Source: a bacterium YEK0313 (lineage in GTDB: Bacteria; Pseudomonadota; Alphaproteobacteria; Rhizobiales; Phreatobacteraceae). From it: a DNA stretch of 64,000 bases. A program made the position numbers and the translations under genes. Of this stretch, positions 42,978-50,840 are shown one piece after another (within the stretch, counting starts at the first letter, position 1; the number at the start of each line of letters is the position of its first letter). The notes below the pieces were generated by a model. That model did no database searches. It worked only from the letters and a program-made list of their open reading frames with translations, and was not told the DNA's origin. Location of the stretch: NCBI GenBank assembly GCA_000751295.2, contig CCMO02000001.1:2901501-2965500 (forward strand), in the 5' to 3' direction.

Positions 42978-44297
42978 TCAGCGCAGGCGCTCGTGCGCCG
43001 TCTCGCGGAAGCCCGAGATGACGATGGCCGAGACGATGCCCGCGAGGATGAGATAATAGGTCGGCGAGATCGGCGAACCGGTGGCGCCGATCAGCCAGGT
43101 GGCGATGAACGGCGCGAAACCGCCGAAAATGGCGACCGACACGCTGTAGCCGATCGACATGAGCGTGGTGCGCGAGTGGGTCGGGAACAGCTCGGAGAGC
43201 GCGGCCGGCCCGGCGCCCGAGAAGGCGGCGATGAACAGGTTGAAGACGATCTGGATCGCCACGATCGTCACGAAGGACGAGCCCGACAGGATCACCTGGA
43301 ACAGCGGATAGGGCAGCACCACGAAGGCGACGCAGCAGGCAAGCAGCAGCGGCTTGCGGCCGATCCGGTCCGAGAGCGCGCCGAACAGCGGCGTCGCGAG
43401 CACGAGGATGACGAGCGCGACGGCGTTGCCCCACAGCGCCTGGCTCTGGCTGACCCCGGCATGTTTGGTCAGGAAGGTCGGCATGTAGTTGAGCATGATG
43501 TAGTAGGAGACCGTCCAGATGATGGTGAAGCCAAAGGCCTTGGCCATCAGGGCGAGCGGGCTGCCGAGATCGTGGCTCTCGGGCTTCGGCGCCTGCTGCG
43601 CGGCGGTGAAGGCCGGCGTCTCCTCGATATTGCGACGCATGTAGAAGCCGACCGGGACCAGGAGGCCGCCGAGCAGGAAGGGAATGCGCCAGGCCCAGTC
43701 GTTCATCTGCTGGGCGGTGACGAGCCCGGCGACGATGGCCACGACCAGGCTGCCGAGCAGGCTAGCGCTGGCGATCGACGCCTGGCCGATGCCGCCGAAC
43801 AGGCCGCGGCGGCCCTGCGGCGCGGATTCGATGATGAAGGCGGTGGCGCCGCCCCATTCGCCGCCGGCGGCAAGGCCCTGGATCAGGCGCATCGCGACCA
43901 GCAGGATGGGGGCCACGATGCCGATCGTTTCGAACGAGGGCAGGATGCCGATGCCCACCGTGCCGACGGCCATGCCGAAAATGGTGATGAGCAGGGCGAC
44001 CTTGCGGCCGCGCTTGTCGCCGATCCGGCCGATCACCGCGCCGCCGAGCGGGCGGGCGAGAAAGCCGACGCCGAAGGCGGCGAAGGAGGCGAGCAGGGCC
44101 GCGACCTCGCTCTCGCTCGGGAAGAACTTGGTGGCGATCGTCGAGGCGAGGAAGGCGTAGACGACGAAGTCGTAATATTCGAGCACGTTGCCGATCGAGG
44201 CGGCCATCAATTGCCGGCGGCGGGTGGCCGACGACATGGCGATTTCGCTGTCATGGGGCGCCGGTACGGGCTGCACGGTCCTGGGCTGCGCGGTCAT
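42978..44297 (-). CDS. MFS transporter, metabolite:H+ symporter (MHS) family
   Basis: A 439-residue inner-membrane transporter with twelve hydrophobic segments. The MHS signatures are GNVLEYYDFVVYAFLAS near residue 36, PLGGAVIGRIGDKRGRKVAL and QGLAAGGEWGGATAFIIE. This group carries citrate, shikimate, ketoglutarate, proline betaine and similar acids. It is the first gene of a minus-strand operon with a ketopantoate-reductase-like enzyme and an SDR. The upstream region carries an IclR-type candidate operator. Confidence 0.92.
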   Translation of the reverse strand: MTAQPRTVQPVPAPHDSEIAMSSATRRRQLMAASIGNVLEYYDFVVYAFLASTIATKFFPSESEVAALLASFAAFGVGFLARPLGGAVIGRIGDKRGRKVALLITIFGMAVGTVGIGILPSFETIGIVAPILLVAMRLIQGLAAGGEWGGATAFIIESAPQGRRGLFGGIGQASIASASLLGSLVVAIVAGLVTAQQMNDWAWRIPFLLGGLLVPVGFYMRRNIEETPAFTAAQQAPKPESHDLGSPLALMAKAFGFTIIWTVSYYIMLNYMPTFLTKHAGVSQSQALWGNAVALVILVLATPLFGALSDRIGRKPLLLACCVAFVVLPYPLFQVILSGSSFVTIVAIQIVFNLFIAAFSGAGPAALSELFPTHSRTTLMSIGYSVSVAIFGGFAPFIATWLIGATGSPISPTYYLILAGIVSAIVISGFRETAHERLR

Positions 44298-44324
44298 GGA
44301 ACGACGGTCCTCCTTGTCGTATCA

Positions 44325-44355
44325 GCGATATCGATTATCGCTTATCGTTTATCGA
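44325..44355. promoter_or_regulatory. Candidate IclR operator: perfect dyad within a 7-bp periodic repeat
   Basis: GCGATA-TCGAT-TATCGC (44325-44341) is a perfect dyad. The sequence ATATCG/TTATCG recurs at 44328, 44335, 44342 and 44349, a strict 7-bp period. It lies 28 bp before the MFS start and just after the IclR gene, so it is well placed to control the transporter operon. Confidence 0.5.
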
Positions 44356-44376
44356 GAGTGATGGTGCGGCGCCGGA

Positions 44377-45144
44377 TCAGACGCCATCCTGCATGGCGAG
44401 GTTCCGGGTAAGGGCTTCGGCAGCCTCGGCGAGAGCGGTGAGAATGGCGGCGCGCTTGACTTGGAAACGCGGTGTGACGCAGCCGATGTCGAGGGTCGCG
44501 AAGATCGCGCCGTCGGGCCCGAAAATGGGCGCGGCGATGCCTGTGCCGCCGAGCGCATATTCCTCTTCGACGATGGCGATGCGGCTCTCGCGGACTCCGT
44601 CGACGATCGTGCGCAGCGTCTCCAGGCGCGTCACCGTCGCCGGCGTCAGCTTGATCCGCGGCGAGGCGGTCAGCATCGCCTCGCGCTGCGCCGGAGGCGA
44701 AAAGGCGACGAGCACGCGGCCCATCGCGGTGCAGTAGAAGGGCGAGGGCACCGCAAGGTCGACGTCGTAGCGGATGGTCTGCCGGGCGACCGCCTTGGCG
44801 AGGATCTTGACCGCGCCCGCTTCGGCGGCGCCGAGCAGGACGGTTTCGCCGACGGTCTCGCAGAGCCGCTCCATGACCGGCTCGGCGAGGGCGATCAGGC
44901 GGGCATGGTGGTGGCCGCCCCAGCCGAAGCCATGGGTCCGGAAGGTCTCGTTGAGACGATAGCGATCCGCCGCGTCGCGCGAGACATAGCCGCGGGCGAG
45001 CAGCGTGCGCAGCAGCATCAGGGTGCTGCTCTTCGGCAGTCCGAGCGCCTCCGAGGCCTCGCTCAGCGAAGCGCCGTCGGCATGCCCGGCCAGATGTTCG
45101 AGCAGGTCCAGGACGCGGGCCGCGGAGCGGACGGTGGCGGTCAT
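44377..45144 (-). CDS. IclR family transcriptional regulator
   Basis: A 255-residue regulator: winged helix at the N-terminus (RSAARVLDLLEHLAGHADGA, then LPKSSTLMLLRTLLARGYV) and an IclR effector domain ending in APIFGPDGAIFATLDIG. ATG at 45144 was chosen over TTG at 45156. It precedes the MFS gene on the same strand by 79 bp, and probably controls the MFS-reductase-SDR-hydrolase operon. Confidence 0.92.
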   Translation of the reverse strand: MTATVRSAARVLDLLEHLAGHADGASLSEASEALGLPKSSTLMLLRTLLARGYVSRDAADRYRLNETFRTHGFGWGGHHHARLIALAEPVMERLCETVGETVLLGAAEAGAVKILAKAVARQTIRYDVDLAVPSPFYCTAMGRVLVAFSPPAQREAMLTASPRIKLTPATVTRLETLRTIVDGVRESRIAIVEEEYALGGTGIAAPIFGPDGAIFATLDIGCVTPRFQVKRAAILTALAEAAEALTRNLAMQDGV

Positions 45145-45256
45145 ATATCTGTCCAAGGTTCAGAATGTTGAACAGACCCTATGAATGCGCGGCCGTGGAG
45201 TCAAACCTGCCGGCGGCACCGCCTGTGGAGCAACGGCGCGGGCCGCCCCTTGGTTG

Positions 45257-45293
45257 CAAAAGAAAGGCCGCCGCGGAGGGCTCCGCGGCGGCC
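45257..45293 (-). terminator. Rho-independent terminator after the BKACE gene
   Basis: GGCCGCCGCGGA (45266-45277) and TCCGCGGCGGCC (45282-45293) make a perfect 12-bp stem with a GGGC loop. On the minus strand it is followed by TTTCTTTTG. It lies 43 bp downstream of the BKACE stop and ends the operon 52094-45336. The rest of the gap to the IclR gene has nothing I can assign. Confidence 0.85.
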
Positions 45294-45335
45294 GGATGGC
45301 AGAAGGGGCGTGGTGCCCGTAGCGACAGAGCCGCC

Positions 45336-46268
45336 TCAGAAATTGACCTTGTCGCCGCCCTTCAGCGCCAGGATCTCGCGGGCCTCGTCGGCGTCGGCCA
45401 CTTCCAGGCCCAGGCCTTCGATGATCTGGCGCACCTTGGTGACCTGTGCGGCATTGGACTCGGCGAGCTTGCCGGGACCGATCCAGAGCGAGTCCTCGAG
45501 GCCGACGCGCACATTGCCGCCCATGGCGAGCGACATGGCCGCGATCGGCATCTGGTTGCGGCCGGCGCCCAGCACCGACCAGTGATACTGGTCGCCGAAC
45601 AGCCGGTCGGCGGTGCGCTTCATCATGACGACGTCCTCGTAATGCGGCCCGATGCCGCCGAGAATGCCGAACACCGACTGGATGAAGAACGGCGGCTTGA
45701 TGATGCCTCGGTCGGCGAAGTGGCGCAGCGTGTAGAGGTGGCCGATATCGTAGCACTCGACCTCGAAGCGGGTGCCGTTATTGGCGCAGGTCGTCAGGAT
45801 ATATTCGATGTCGGCCAGCGTGTTCTTAAACATGCCGGCGCGCGAGCCTTCCAGATAGGCGCGCTCCCAGTCGTGCTTGAAGTCCTTGAAGCGTTCCAGC
45901 ATCGGATAGAGGCCGAAGTTCATCGTGCCCATATTGAGGCTGGCGACCTCCGGCGCATAGGTCGCCGCCGGCTTGACGCGCTCTTCCACCGTCATGGTCA
46001 TGGCGCCGCCGGTGGTGATGTTCACGACGCAGTTCGACGACTGCTTGATCACCTTCAGGAACGGCGCATAGGCCTCCAGGCTCTGGTCCGGCCGGCCGTC
46101 CTTCGGGTCGCGCGCATGCAGGTGCACGATCGCCGCGCCGGCCTTGGCCGCGCCGATCGCCGCGTCGGCGATCTCCTGGCCCGTCACCGGCAGGTGGGGG
46201 GACATGCTGGGGGTGTGGATCGAGCCGGTGATGGCGCAGGTGATGATGACTTTTTTGGACTTCGCCAT
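45336..46268 (-). CDS. Beta-keto acid cleavage enzyme (BKACE, 3-keto-5-aminohexanoate cleavage-like, DUF849)
   Basis: A 310-residue zinc enzyme of the family that condenses a beta-keto acid with acetyl-CoA to give acetoacetate and a new CoA ester. Visible are the N-terminal VIITCAITGSIHTPS, the zinc-ligand motif VHLHARD near residue 48, NITTGG, and GGNVRVGLEDSLWIG near residue 230, where the catalytic glutamate lies. Known members act on 3-keto-5-aminohexanoate, dehydrocarnitine and others. The adjacent 3-hydroxy-acid dehydrogenase would make its keto substrate. Which one is used here is not determined. Confidence 0.93.
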   Translation of the reverse strand: MAKSKKVIITCAITGSIHTPSMSPHLPVTGQEIADAAIGAAKAGAAIVHLHARDPKDGRPDQSLEAYAPFLKVIKQSSNCVVNITTGGAMTMTVEERVKPAATYAPEVASLNMGTMNFGLYPMLERFKDFKHDWERAYLEGSRAGMFKNTLADIEYILTTCANNGTRFEVECYDIGHLYTLRHFADRGIIKPPFFIQSVFGILGGIGPHYEDVVMMKRTADRLFGDQYHWSVLGAGRNQMPIAAMSLAMGGNVRVGLEDSLWIGPGKLAESNAAQVTKVRQIIEGLGLEVADADEAREILALKGGDKVNF

Positions 46269-46313
46269 GGCGGGCGCTCCGATGCGAGGTGAGATCCGTC
46301 CGGTCCTTCGGGG

Positions 46314-47240
46314 TCAGGCCGGTTTTTTCTTGGCGGCACGCTTATGTGCCTTGAGGGCGGCGAGCCGTCCGTCGCGCCAGCGCGACAGGCGCGCAATCCG
46401 CTCGGGCGACTGCTCACCGGCCCATTCGGCCATGATGGCCTTTGCGTTGCGTTTGGAAAAGGCGTCGCGGCCGGTGAGCCGCCCCAGATTTTCCGCATAG
46501 CGGCTGTTGTAGTCGGCAATGCCGGCGGGCGCGTTGAGCTCGATCGTCTCGAACGGCCCCATGAAGGACCAGCGCAGGCCGAGCCCGTCGCGGATCGTCT
46601 TGTCGAGGTCCTCCGGGCTCACCACGCCGTCGCCGACGAGCTGATAGGCCTCCGCCAGCAGCACGGCCTGCAGCCGGTTCAGCACGAAGCCGTCGATCTC
46701 CTTGCGCACGGTGATCGGCACCTGGCCGACCTTTTCGTAGATCCGGCGCGCCTTTTCGACCACTTTCGGATCGGTCCAGGGCGCCGGGCACAGCTCGACG
46801 ATCGGCACCAGGTGCGGCGGGTTGACGGGATGGCCGACCAGCACCCGGGCGCGGTGCTTCAGGTCTTTCGCCCAGAGCGAGGAGACCAGCACCGAGGTCG
46901 AGGAGGCGACGATCGCGTCAGCCGGCGCGAGCCGGTCGATGGCGGCGTGGATCTCCTTCTTGGCGGCCACGGTCTCCGGGCCGTTCTCCTGCACAAAGGC
47001 GACGCCCGCCAGCGCTTCCTCGAGGCTCCTGGCGACGACCAGGTTGGCGGCGGAAGCCGCGGCATCCTTGACGAGATCGAGGGCCGCCAGCTCCTTCAGG
47101 TTGCGGGCGATGTGGCTGCGCGCCGCCTTGGCCGCGCCGGGAGCAGGGTCATGGAGGGCAGTCGTCCAGCCATGGCTGGCAAAGACGGTGGCCCAGGCCC
47201 GGCCGATCAGGCCCGAACCGACGATGGCGACTTTCGGCAT
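46314..47240 (-). CDS. 3-hydroxyacyl-CoA dehydrogenase-fold enzyme (lambda-crystallin/carnitine dehydrogenase-like)
   Basis: A 308-residue NAD-dependent dehydrogenase. The Rossmann motif is VAIVGSGLIGRAWATVFASHG, then QENGPETVAAKKEIHA, the VGHPVNPPHLVPIVELCP block with catalytic histidine, and a C-terminal helical domain with GLGLRWSFMGPFETIELN. These traits fit L-carnitine 3-dehydrogenase and L-gulonate 3-dehydrogenase rather than CoA-dependent enzymes. It lies 45 bp before the BKACE gene on the same strand. Carnitine or another 3-hydroxy acid is a reasonable substrate. The lysine-rich tail (AHKRAAKKKPA) is unusual but short. Confidence 0.88.
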   Translation of the reverse strand: MPKVAIVGSGLIGRAWATVFASHGWTTALHDPAPGAAKAARSHIARNLKELAALDLVKDAAASAANLVVARSLEEALAGVAFVQENGPETVAAKKEIHAAIDRLAPADAIVASSTSVLVSSLWAKDLKHRARVLVGHPVNPPHLVPIVELCPAPWTDPKVVEKARRIYEKVGQVPITVRKEIDGFVLNRLQAVLLAEAYQLVGDGVVSPEDLDKTIRDGLGLRWSFMGPFETIELNAPAGIADYNSRYAENLGRLTGRDAFSKRNAKAIMAEWAGEQSPERIARLSRWRDGRLAALKAHKRAAKKKPA

Positions 47241-47262
47241 GCTGTCTCCCCGATGAAATATG

Positions 47263-49782
47263 TCACAGCCACAGGACCTTGCGGCGCAGGTCCTGGTCGT
47301 CCCGCAGGCTCTTCGAGGCGCCGGTCCAGGTCACCGTGCCGCGTTCGAGCGCCACCGTGCGGTCGGACAGCGCCAGAGCGAGGTCGAGATGGTGGTCGAC
47401 GATGATGATCGACACCTCCCGCCGCAGCTTGTCGAAGGCTTCGAACAGTTCCTCGGTAATGGCCGGCGACAGGCCCTCGAAGGGCTCGTCGAGCAGCAGG
47501 ATGCGGGTATCGCCGACCAGGGCGCGCGCCACCGCGACCATCTGCTGCTCGCCGCCGGAGAGGAAGTCGGCGGGCGTGTTCCAGCGCTCCTTGAGGCGGG
47601 GAAAGAAGCTCAGCACCTTGTCCTCGTCCCAGTGCCGGCCCGCGCCGGTCAGCCGCTTCAGCCGGCCCAGCATCAGGTTGTCCTTCACCGGCATGCCGGC
47701 GAAGAGTCCGCGCCCCTGCGGCACGTAGCCGACGCCGCGCCGGGCGATCCGGTCGGAAGAGAGCCCGGCGAGCGCCTCGCCGGCGAGATCGATGCTGCCG
47801 GAAGCCGGCGGCGCGATGCCGGTAATGGTCTTCAGCAGCGTCGACTTGCCGGCGCCGTTGCGGCCGAGAAGGGCGACGATCTCGCCTTCGGCGACCTCGA
47901 CCGAGACATCGTTCAGGATATGGCTCTTGCCGTAGAAGGTGTTGACCCCACTCATGGTGAGCAGGGGCGTCTCGGTCGCCGCCGACGGTCGCTCCCTGGC
48001 GGTGATGGCATGGGTGCCGGAGCCGAGATAGACGGCCTGCACCTTCTCGCTGGAGCGGGCTTGCTCCACCGTGCCGTCGATCAGCACCTCGCCATCGTTC
48101 ATGACGGTGACGTGGTCGGCGATCTGGAACACCCGGTCGATGTCATGCTCGACCAGCAGCACGGGGATGTCGGCCGAGATGGTCTTGATGATGTCGCCGA
48201 CCCGGCGCCGCTCCGCGGCGGCGAGCCCGGCGAGCGGCTCGTCGAGCAGCAGGACGCGCGGGCGGGTGGCGAGCGCCAGCGCCATGTCGACGAGGCGCTG
48301 GCCGCCATAGGAGAGCGATCCCGCCTCGGCCTGTTCGATCCCGGCAAGGCCGAGATAGCGCATCAGCGCCGTCGTGTCGGCGGCAATTCCGGGCAGGGCG
48401 GTCGCGCGCGTCCAGACGCCGAAGCGGCCGGAATGGCGCGCCTGGATGGCAAGGCGCACATTCTCCTCGATCGTCAGCCCGCCGAACAGGTTGGTGATCT
48501 GGAACGAGCGGCCGACGCCGGCCGCGGTGATCGCCTGCGGGCTCAAGCCGCCGATCGGCCGGCCGTCCAGCGTCACCGTGCCGCTGTCGGGCGGGAACAT
48601 GCCGGACAGGAGGTTGAAGGCGGTGGTCTTGCCGGCGCCGTTCGGGCCGATCAGGGCATGCAGGGTGCGGTCCATCACGGTGAAGCTGGTGCCGCGCACC
48701 GCGCGGATGCCGCCGAAGCTCTTCACGATCCCGTCGGCGCTCAGAACCGGGCCCGTGCCGCTGCCCTCGTGGACGAATTCGCGCGGCACCGGCCCGACCG
48801 CCTCGACGCGCCGGCCGGCCATGGCCGCGTCGGTCTCCGGCAGCCTGCGGAACGGCGCGATCAGGCGCTGGGCGACACCGGTGAGCCCGGTCGGCGAGAA
48901 CACGATGAAGCCGACGAACATCAGGCCGAAGAACAGAAGCCAGCTCGAGGTGAACAGCGAGAGATATTCGCGCGACAGCATGAAGAACAGGGCGCCGAGG
49001 GCCGGGCCGAGGAAGCTGCGCATGCCGCCGATGACCACCATGGCGAGCAGCTCGCCGGAGAACTGGATGGCGACCGGGTCGGCCGAGGTGAAGCGATGAT
49101 GGAAGGCCGAGAGCGCGCCGGCAAAGCCGGTCAGCGCCGCCGAGACCGTGAAGGCGATCAGCTTGTAGCGGTCGGTGTCGTAGCCGACGAAGCGGGCGCG
49201 CGTCTCGTTCTCGCGGATCGCCACCAAGACGCTGCCGACCGGCGCGTTGTGGAACCGCTGCAGCACCAGCACGACGAGGAAGCCGAGCAGCGCCACGAGG
49301 GCGTAGAAGGTCCAGCCATGGTTGAGGTCGACGGCGCCGTAATTCGGCCTGACCACGCCGCCGAGGCCGTTCTCGCCGCCGGTCAGCTCGGTCCAGCGGA
49401 ACGAGATCGTGTACATGACGGCGGTGAGCGCCAGCGTCAGCAGCGAGAAATAGACGCCGCGCCGGCGCAGGATGACGAGCCCGGCGAGCGCCGCGGCGAG
49501 CGCCACGAACAGGACGGCGAACAGGACCGGCAGCAGCATCTGGCCGGCCAGGGCATGGCGCTGGGCGAGCACGGCGGCATAGGCGCCGACGCCGAAGAAG
49601 GCGCCGTGGCCGAAGGAGACGAGGCCGGTATGGCCGACCAGGATGTTCAGCGCCATGGCGGCGATGGCGAAGATCACCACGTCGGTCGCCGAGGTCAGGG
49701 TGAGGCCGATGGTCAGCATGAACAGCGGCAGCGCGATCAGCGCCGCGGCGGCCACGAGCAGGGAGCGCAGTTCGGAGGTCAT
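47263..49782 (-). CDS. Fused LivM permease - LivG ATPase - LivF ATPase of a branched-chain amino acid-type importer
   Basis: One open frame of 839 residues carries three subunits normally separate. Residues 1 to about 310 are a LivM permease (HTGLVSFGHGAFFGVGAYA, IRENETRARFVGYD). A linker leads to LivG at about 345-585 (GPNGAGKTT near 377, VGRSFQITNLFGGLTIEEN, LLLDEPLAG). LivF spans about 600-839 (GRNGAGKST near 638, VPQGRGLFAGMPVKDN, LSGGEQQ, LLLDEPFEG). No stop interrupts the frame. ATG at 49782 lies 5 bp after the livH stop; longer in-frame readings would overlap livH. One fused chain would fix the ATPase stoichiometry. LivM-LivG fusions are known; a triple fusion is less common. Confidence 0.92.
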   Translation of the reverse strand: MTSELRSLLVAAAALIALPLFMLTIGLTLTSATDVVIFAIAAMALNILVGHTGLVSFGHGAFFGVGAYAAVLAQRHALAGQMLLPVLFAVLFVALAAALAGLVILRRRGVYFSLLTLALTAVMYTISFRWTELTGGENGLGGVVRPNYGAVDLNHGWTFYALVALLGFLVVLVLQRFHNAPVGSVLVAIRENETRARFVGYDTDRYKLIAFTVSAALTGFAGALSAFHHRFTSADPVAIQFSGELLAMVVIGGMRSFLGPALGALFFMLSREYLSLFTSSWLLFFGLMFVGFIVFSPTGLTGVAQRLIAPFRRLPETDAAMAGRRVEAVGPVPREFVHEGSGTGPVLSADGIVKSFGGIRAVRGTSFTVMDRTLHALIGPNGAGKTTAFNLLSGMFPPDSGTVTLDGRPIGGLSPQAITAAGVGRSFQITNLFGGLTIEENVRLAIQARHSGRFGVWTRATALPGIAADTTALMRYLGLAGIEQAEAGSLSYGGQRLVDMALALATRPRVLLLDEPLAGLAAAERRRVGDIIKTISADIPVLLVEHDIDRVFQIADHVTVMNDGEVLIDGTVEQARSSEKVQAVYLGSGTHAITARERPSAATETPLLTMSGVNTFYGKSHILNDVSVEVAEGEIVALLGRNGAGKSTLLKTITGIAPPASGSIDLAGEALAGLSSDRIARRGVGYVPQGRGLFAGMPVKDNLMLGRLKRLTGAGRHWDEDKVLSFFPRLKERWNTPADFLSGGEQQMVAVARALVGDTRILLLDEPFEGLSPAITEELFEAFDKLRREVSIIIVDHHLDLALALSDRTVALERGTVTWTGASKSLRDDQDLRRKVLWL

Positions 49783-49787
49783 GGCGG

Positions 49788-50666
49788 TCACTCGAACTTG
49801 GCGATGCGTTCGCCGAACAGGCCGCGCGGGCGCAGCAGCAGCACGAGCACCATGAGGAGATAGACCGAGGCTTCGGTCGCGGCGGGATAGAAATGGGCGG
49901 CGATGCCGCGCGTCACGCCGACGATCGCCGCCGCCGCCACGACGCCCCAGAACGAACCGAGGCCGCCGATCACCACCACGACGAAGGCGAAGGTGATGAT
50001 CTCCTGGCCCATGGCCGGATGGACGCCGGCGATCGGCGCGACCAGCACGCCGGCCAGGCCGGCCAAGCCGACGCCGATCATCACCACGGCGGTCATGTAG
50101 GGCCTGAGCGAGATGCCGAGCGCGCCGACCATGTCGGGGTTCTGCACGCCGGCGCGCACCACCTTGCCGAAGGCGGTGCGGGAGAGCAGCAGCCAGAGGC
50201 CGAGGACGCAGGCCGCGGCGATGGCGAGGATCATCAGGCGGTAGCGGGAATAGACGAAATCGCCGATGAACACCTGGCCCCGGAGCGTCGGCGGAATGGA
50301 GAACGGCACCGGCGCCGCGCCGTAGATCATGCGCAGCGACTGCTCGGCCACCATGGCGAGGCCGAAGGTCAGCAGGAGGCCGAGGATCGGATCGCCGGTA
50401 TAGAAGCGGCGCAGCAGGAAGCGCTCGACGACCATGCCGATCAGGGCGACGAGCAGCGGCGAGACGACCATGGCGCCGCCGAAGCCGAGCTGGGGCGCCA
50501 GCGTCACGGTCAGATAGGCGCCGATGGCATAGAAGGCGCCGTGCGCGAGATTCACGATGCCTCCGAGCGAGAAGATCATCGAGAGGCCGAGCGCGATCAT
50601 CAGGTAGTAGGCGCCGTTCTGGAGCCCGTTGAGGATCTGCGACAGGAGCGGGATGAAGTCGATCAC
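49788..50666 (-). CDS. Branched-chain amino acid-type ABC permease, LivH family
   Basis: A 292-residue inner-membrane permease, partner of the fused LivMGF protein. The diagnostic block is LGLSMIFSLGGIVNLAHG, followed by YAIGAYLTV and the loop VQNPDMVGALGISLRPYM. GTG at 50666 was chosen since AGAGG lies five bases upstream; GTG at 50672 directly abuts that site and is less likely. A hairpin-rich gap of about 170 bp separates it from the binding-protein gene. Confidence 0.9.
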   Translation of the reverse strand: MIDFIPLLSQILNGLQNGAYYLMIALGLSMIFSLGGIVNLAHGAFYAIGAYLTVTLAPQLGFGGAMVVSPLLVALIGMVVERFLLRRFYTGDPILGLLLTFGLAMVAEQSLRMIYGAAPVPFSIPPTLRGQVFIGDFVYSRYRLMILAIAAACVLGLWLLLSRTAFGKVVRAGVQNPDMVGALGISLRPYMTAVVMIGVGLAGLAGVLVAPIAGVHPAMGQEIITFAFVVVVIGGLGSFWGVVAAAAIVGVTRGIAAHFYPAATEASVYLLMVLVLLLRPRGLFGERIAKFE

Positions 50667-50732
50667 GAACACCTCTCGGAAAGGCGTTTAGCCGGGTGCT
50701 TCGGGGGCGGATGCGGGCGGGGCGAGGAGCGA

Positions 50733-50759
50733 GCGGGGAGGCCGCCGGGGCCTCCCCGC
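50733..50759. promoter_or_regulatory. Perfect 11-bp stem-loop between binding-protein and permease genes
   Basis: GCGGGGAGGCC and GGCCTCCCCGC are separated by five bases. There is no T-run on the minus strand. A stable hairpin here could protect the binding-protein part of the transcript or lower read-through into the permease genes, as in other importer operons; this is inference. Confidence 0.5.
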
Positions 50760-50840
50760 CTTTGCATGCAGGCGCCGCCGCGGGGGGCATGCGGTGTGTG
50801 GCGCGCTGCACGTCTGCCGGTCAGGATGGCTTGCGAGCCC

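Noticed and set aside
47260..49863. 867-codon plus-strand open frame opposite the LivMGF fusion
   Set aside because: No family motif, charged low-complexity composition, and the minus strand encodes a complete ABC fusion.
49783..50811. N-terminal extension of the LivMGF fusion through the livH region
   Set aside because: The frame is open but arginine-rich; livH in another frame is clearly real and ATG 49782 starts at the family N-terminus.
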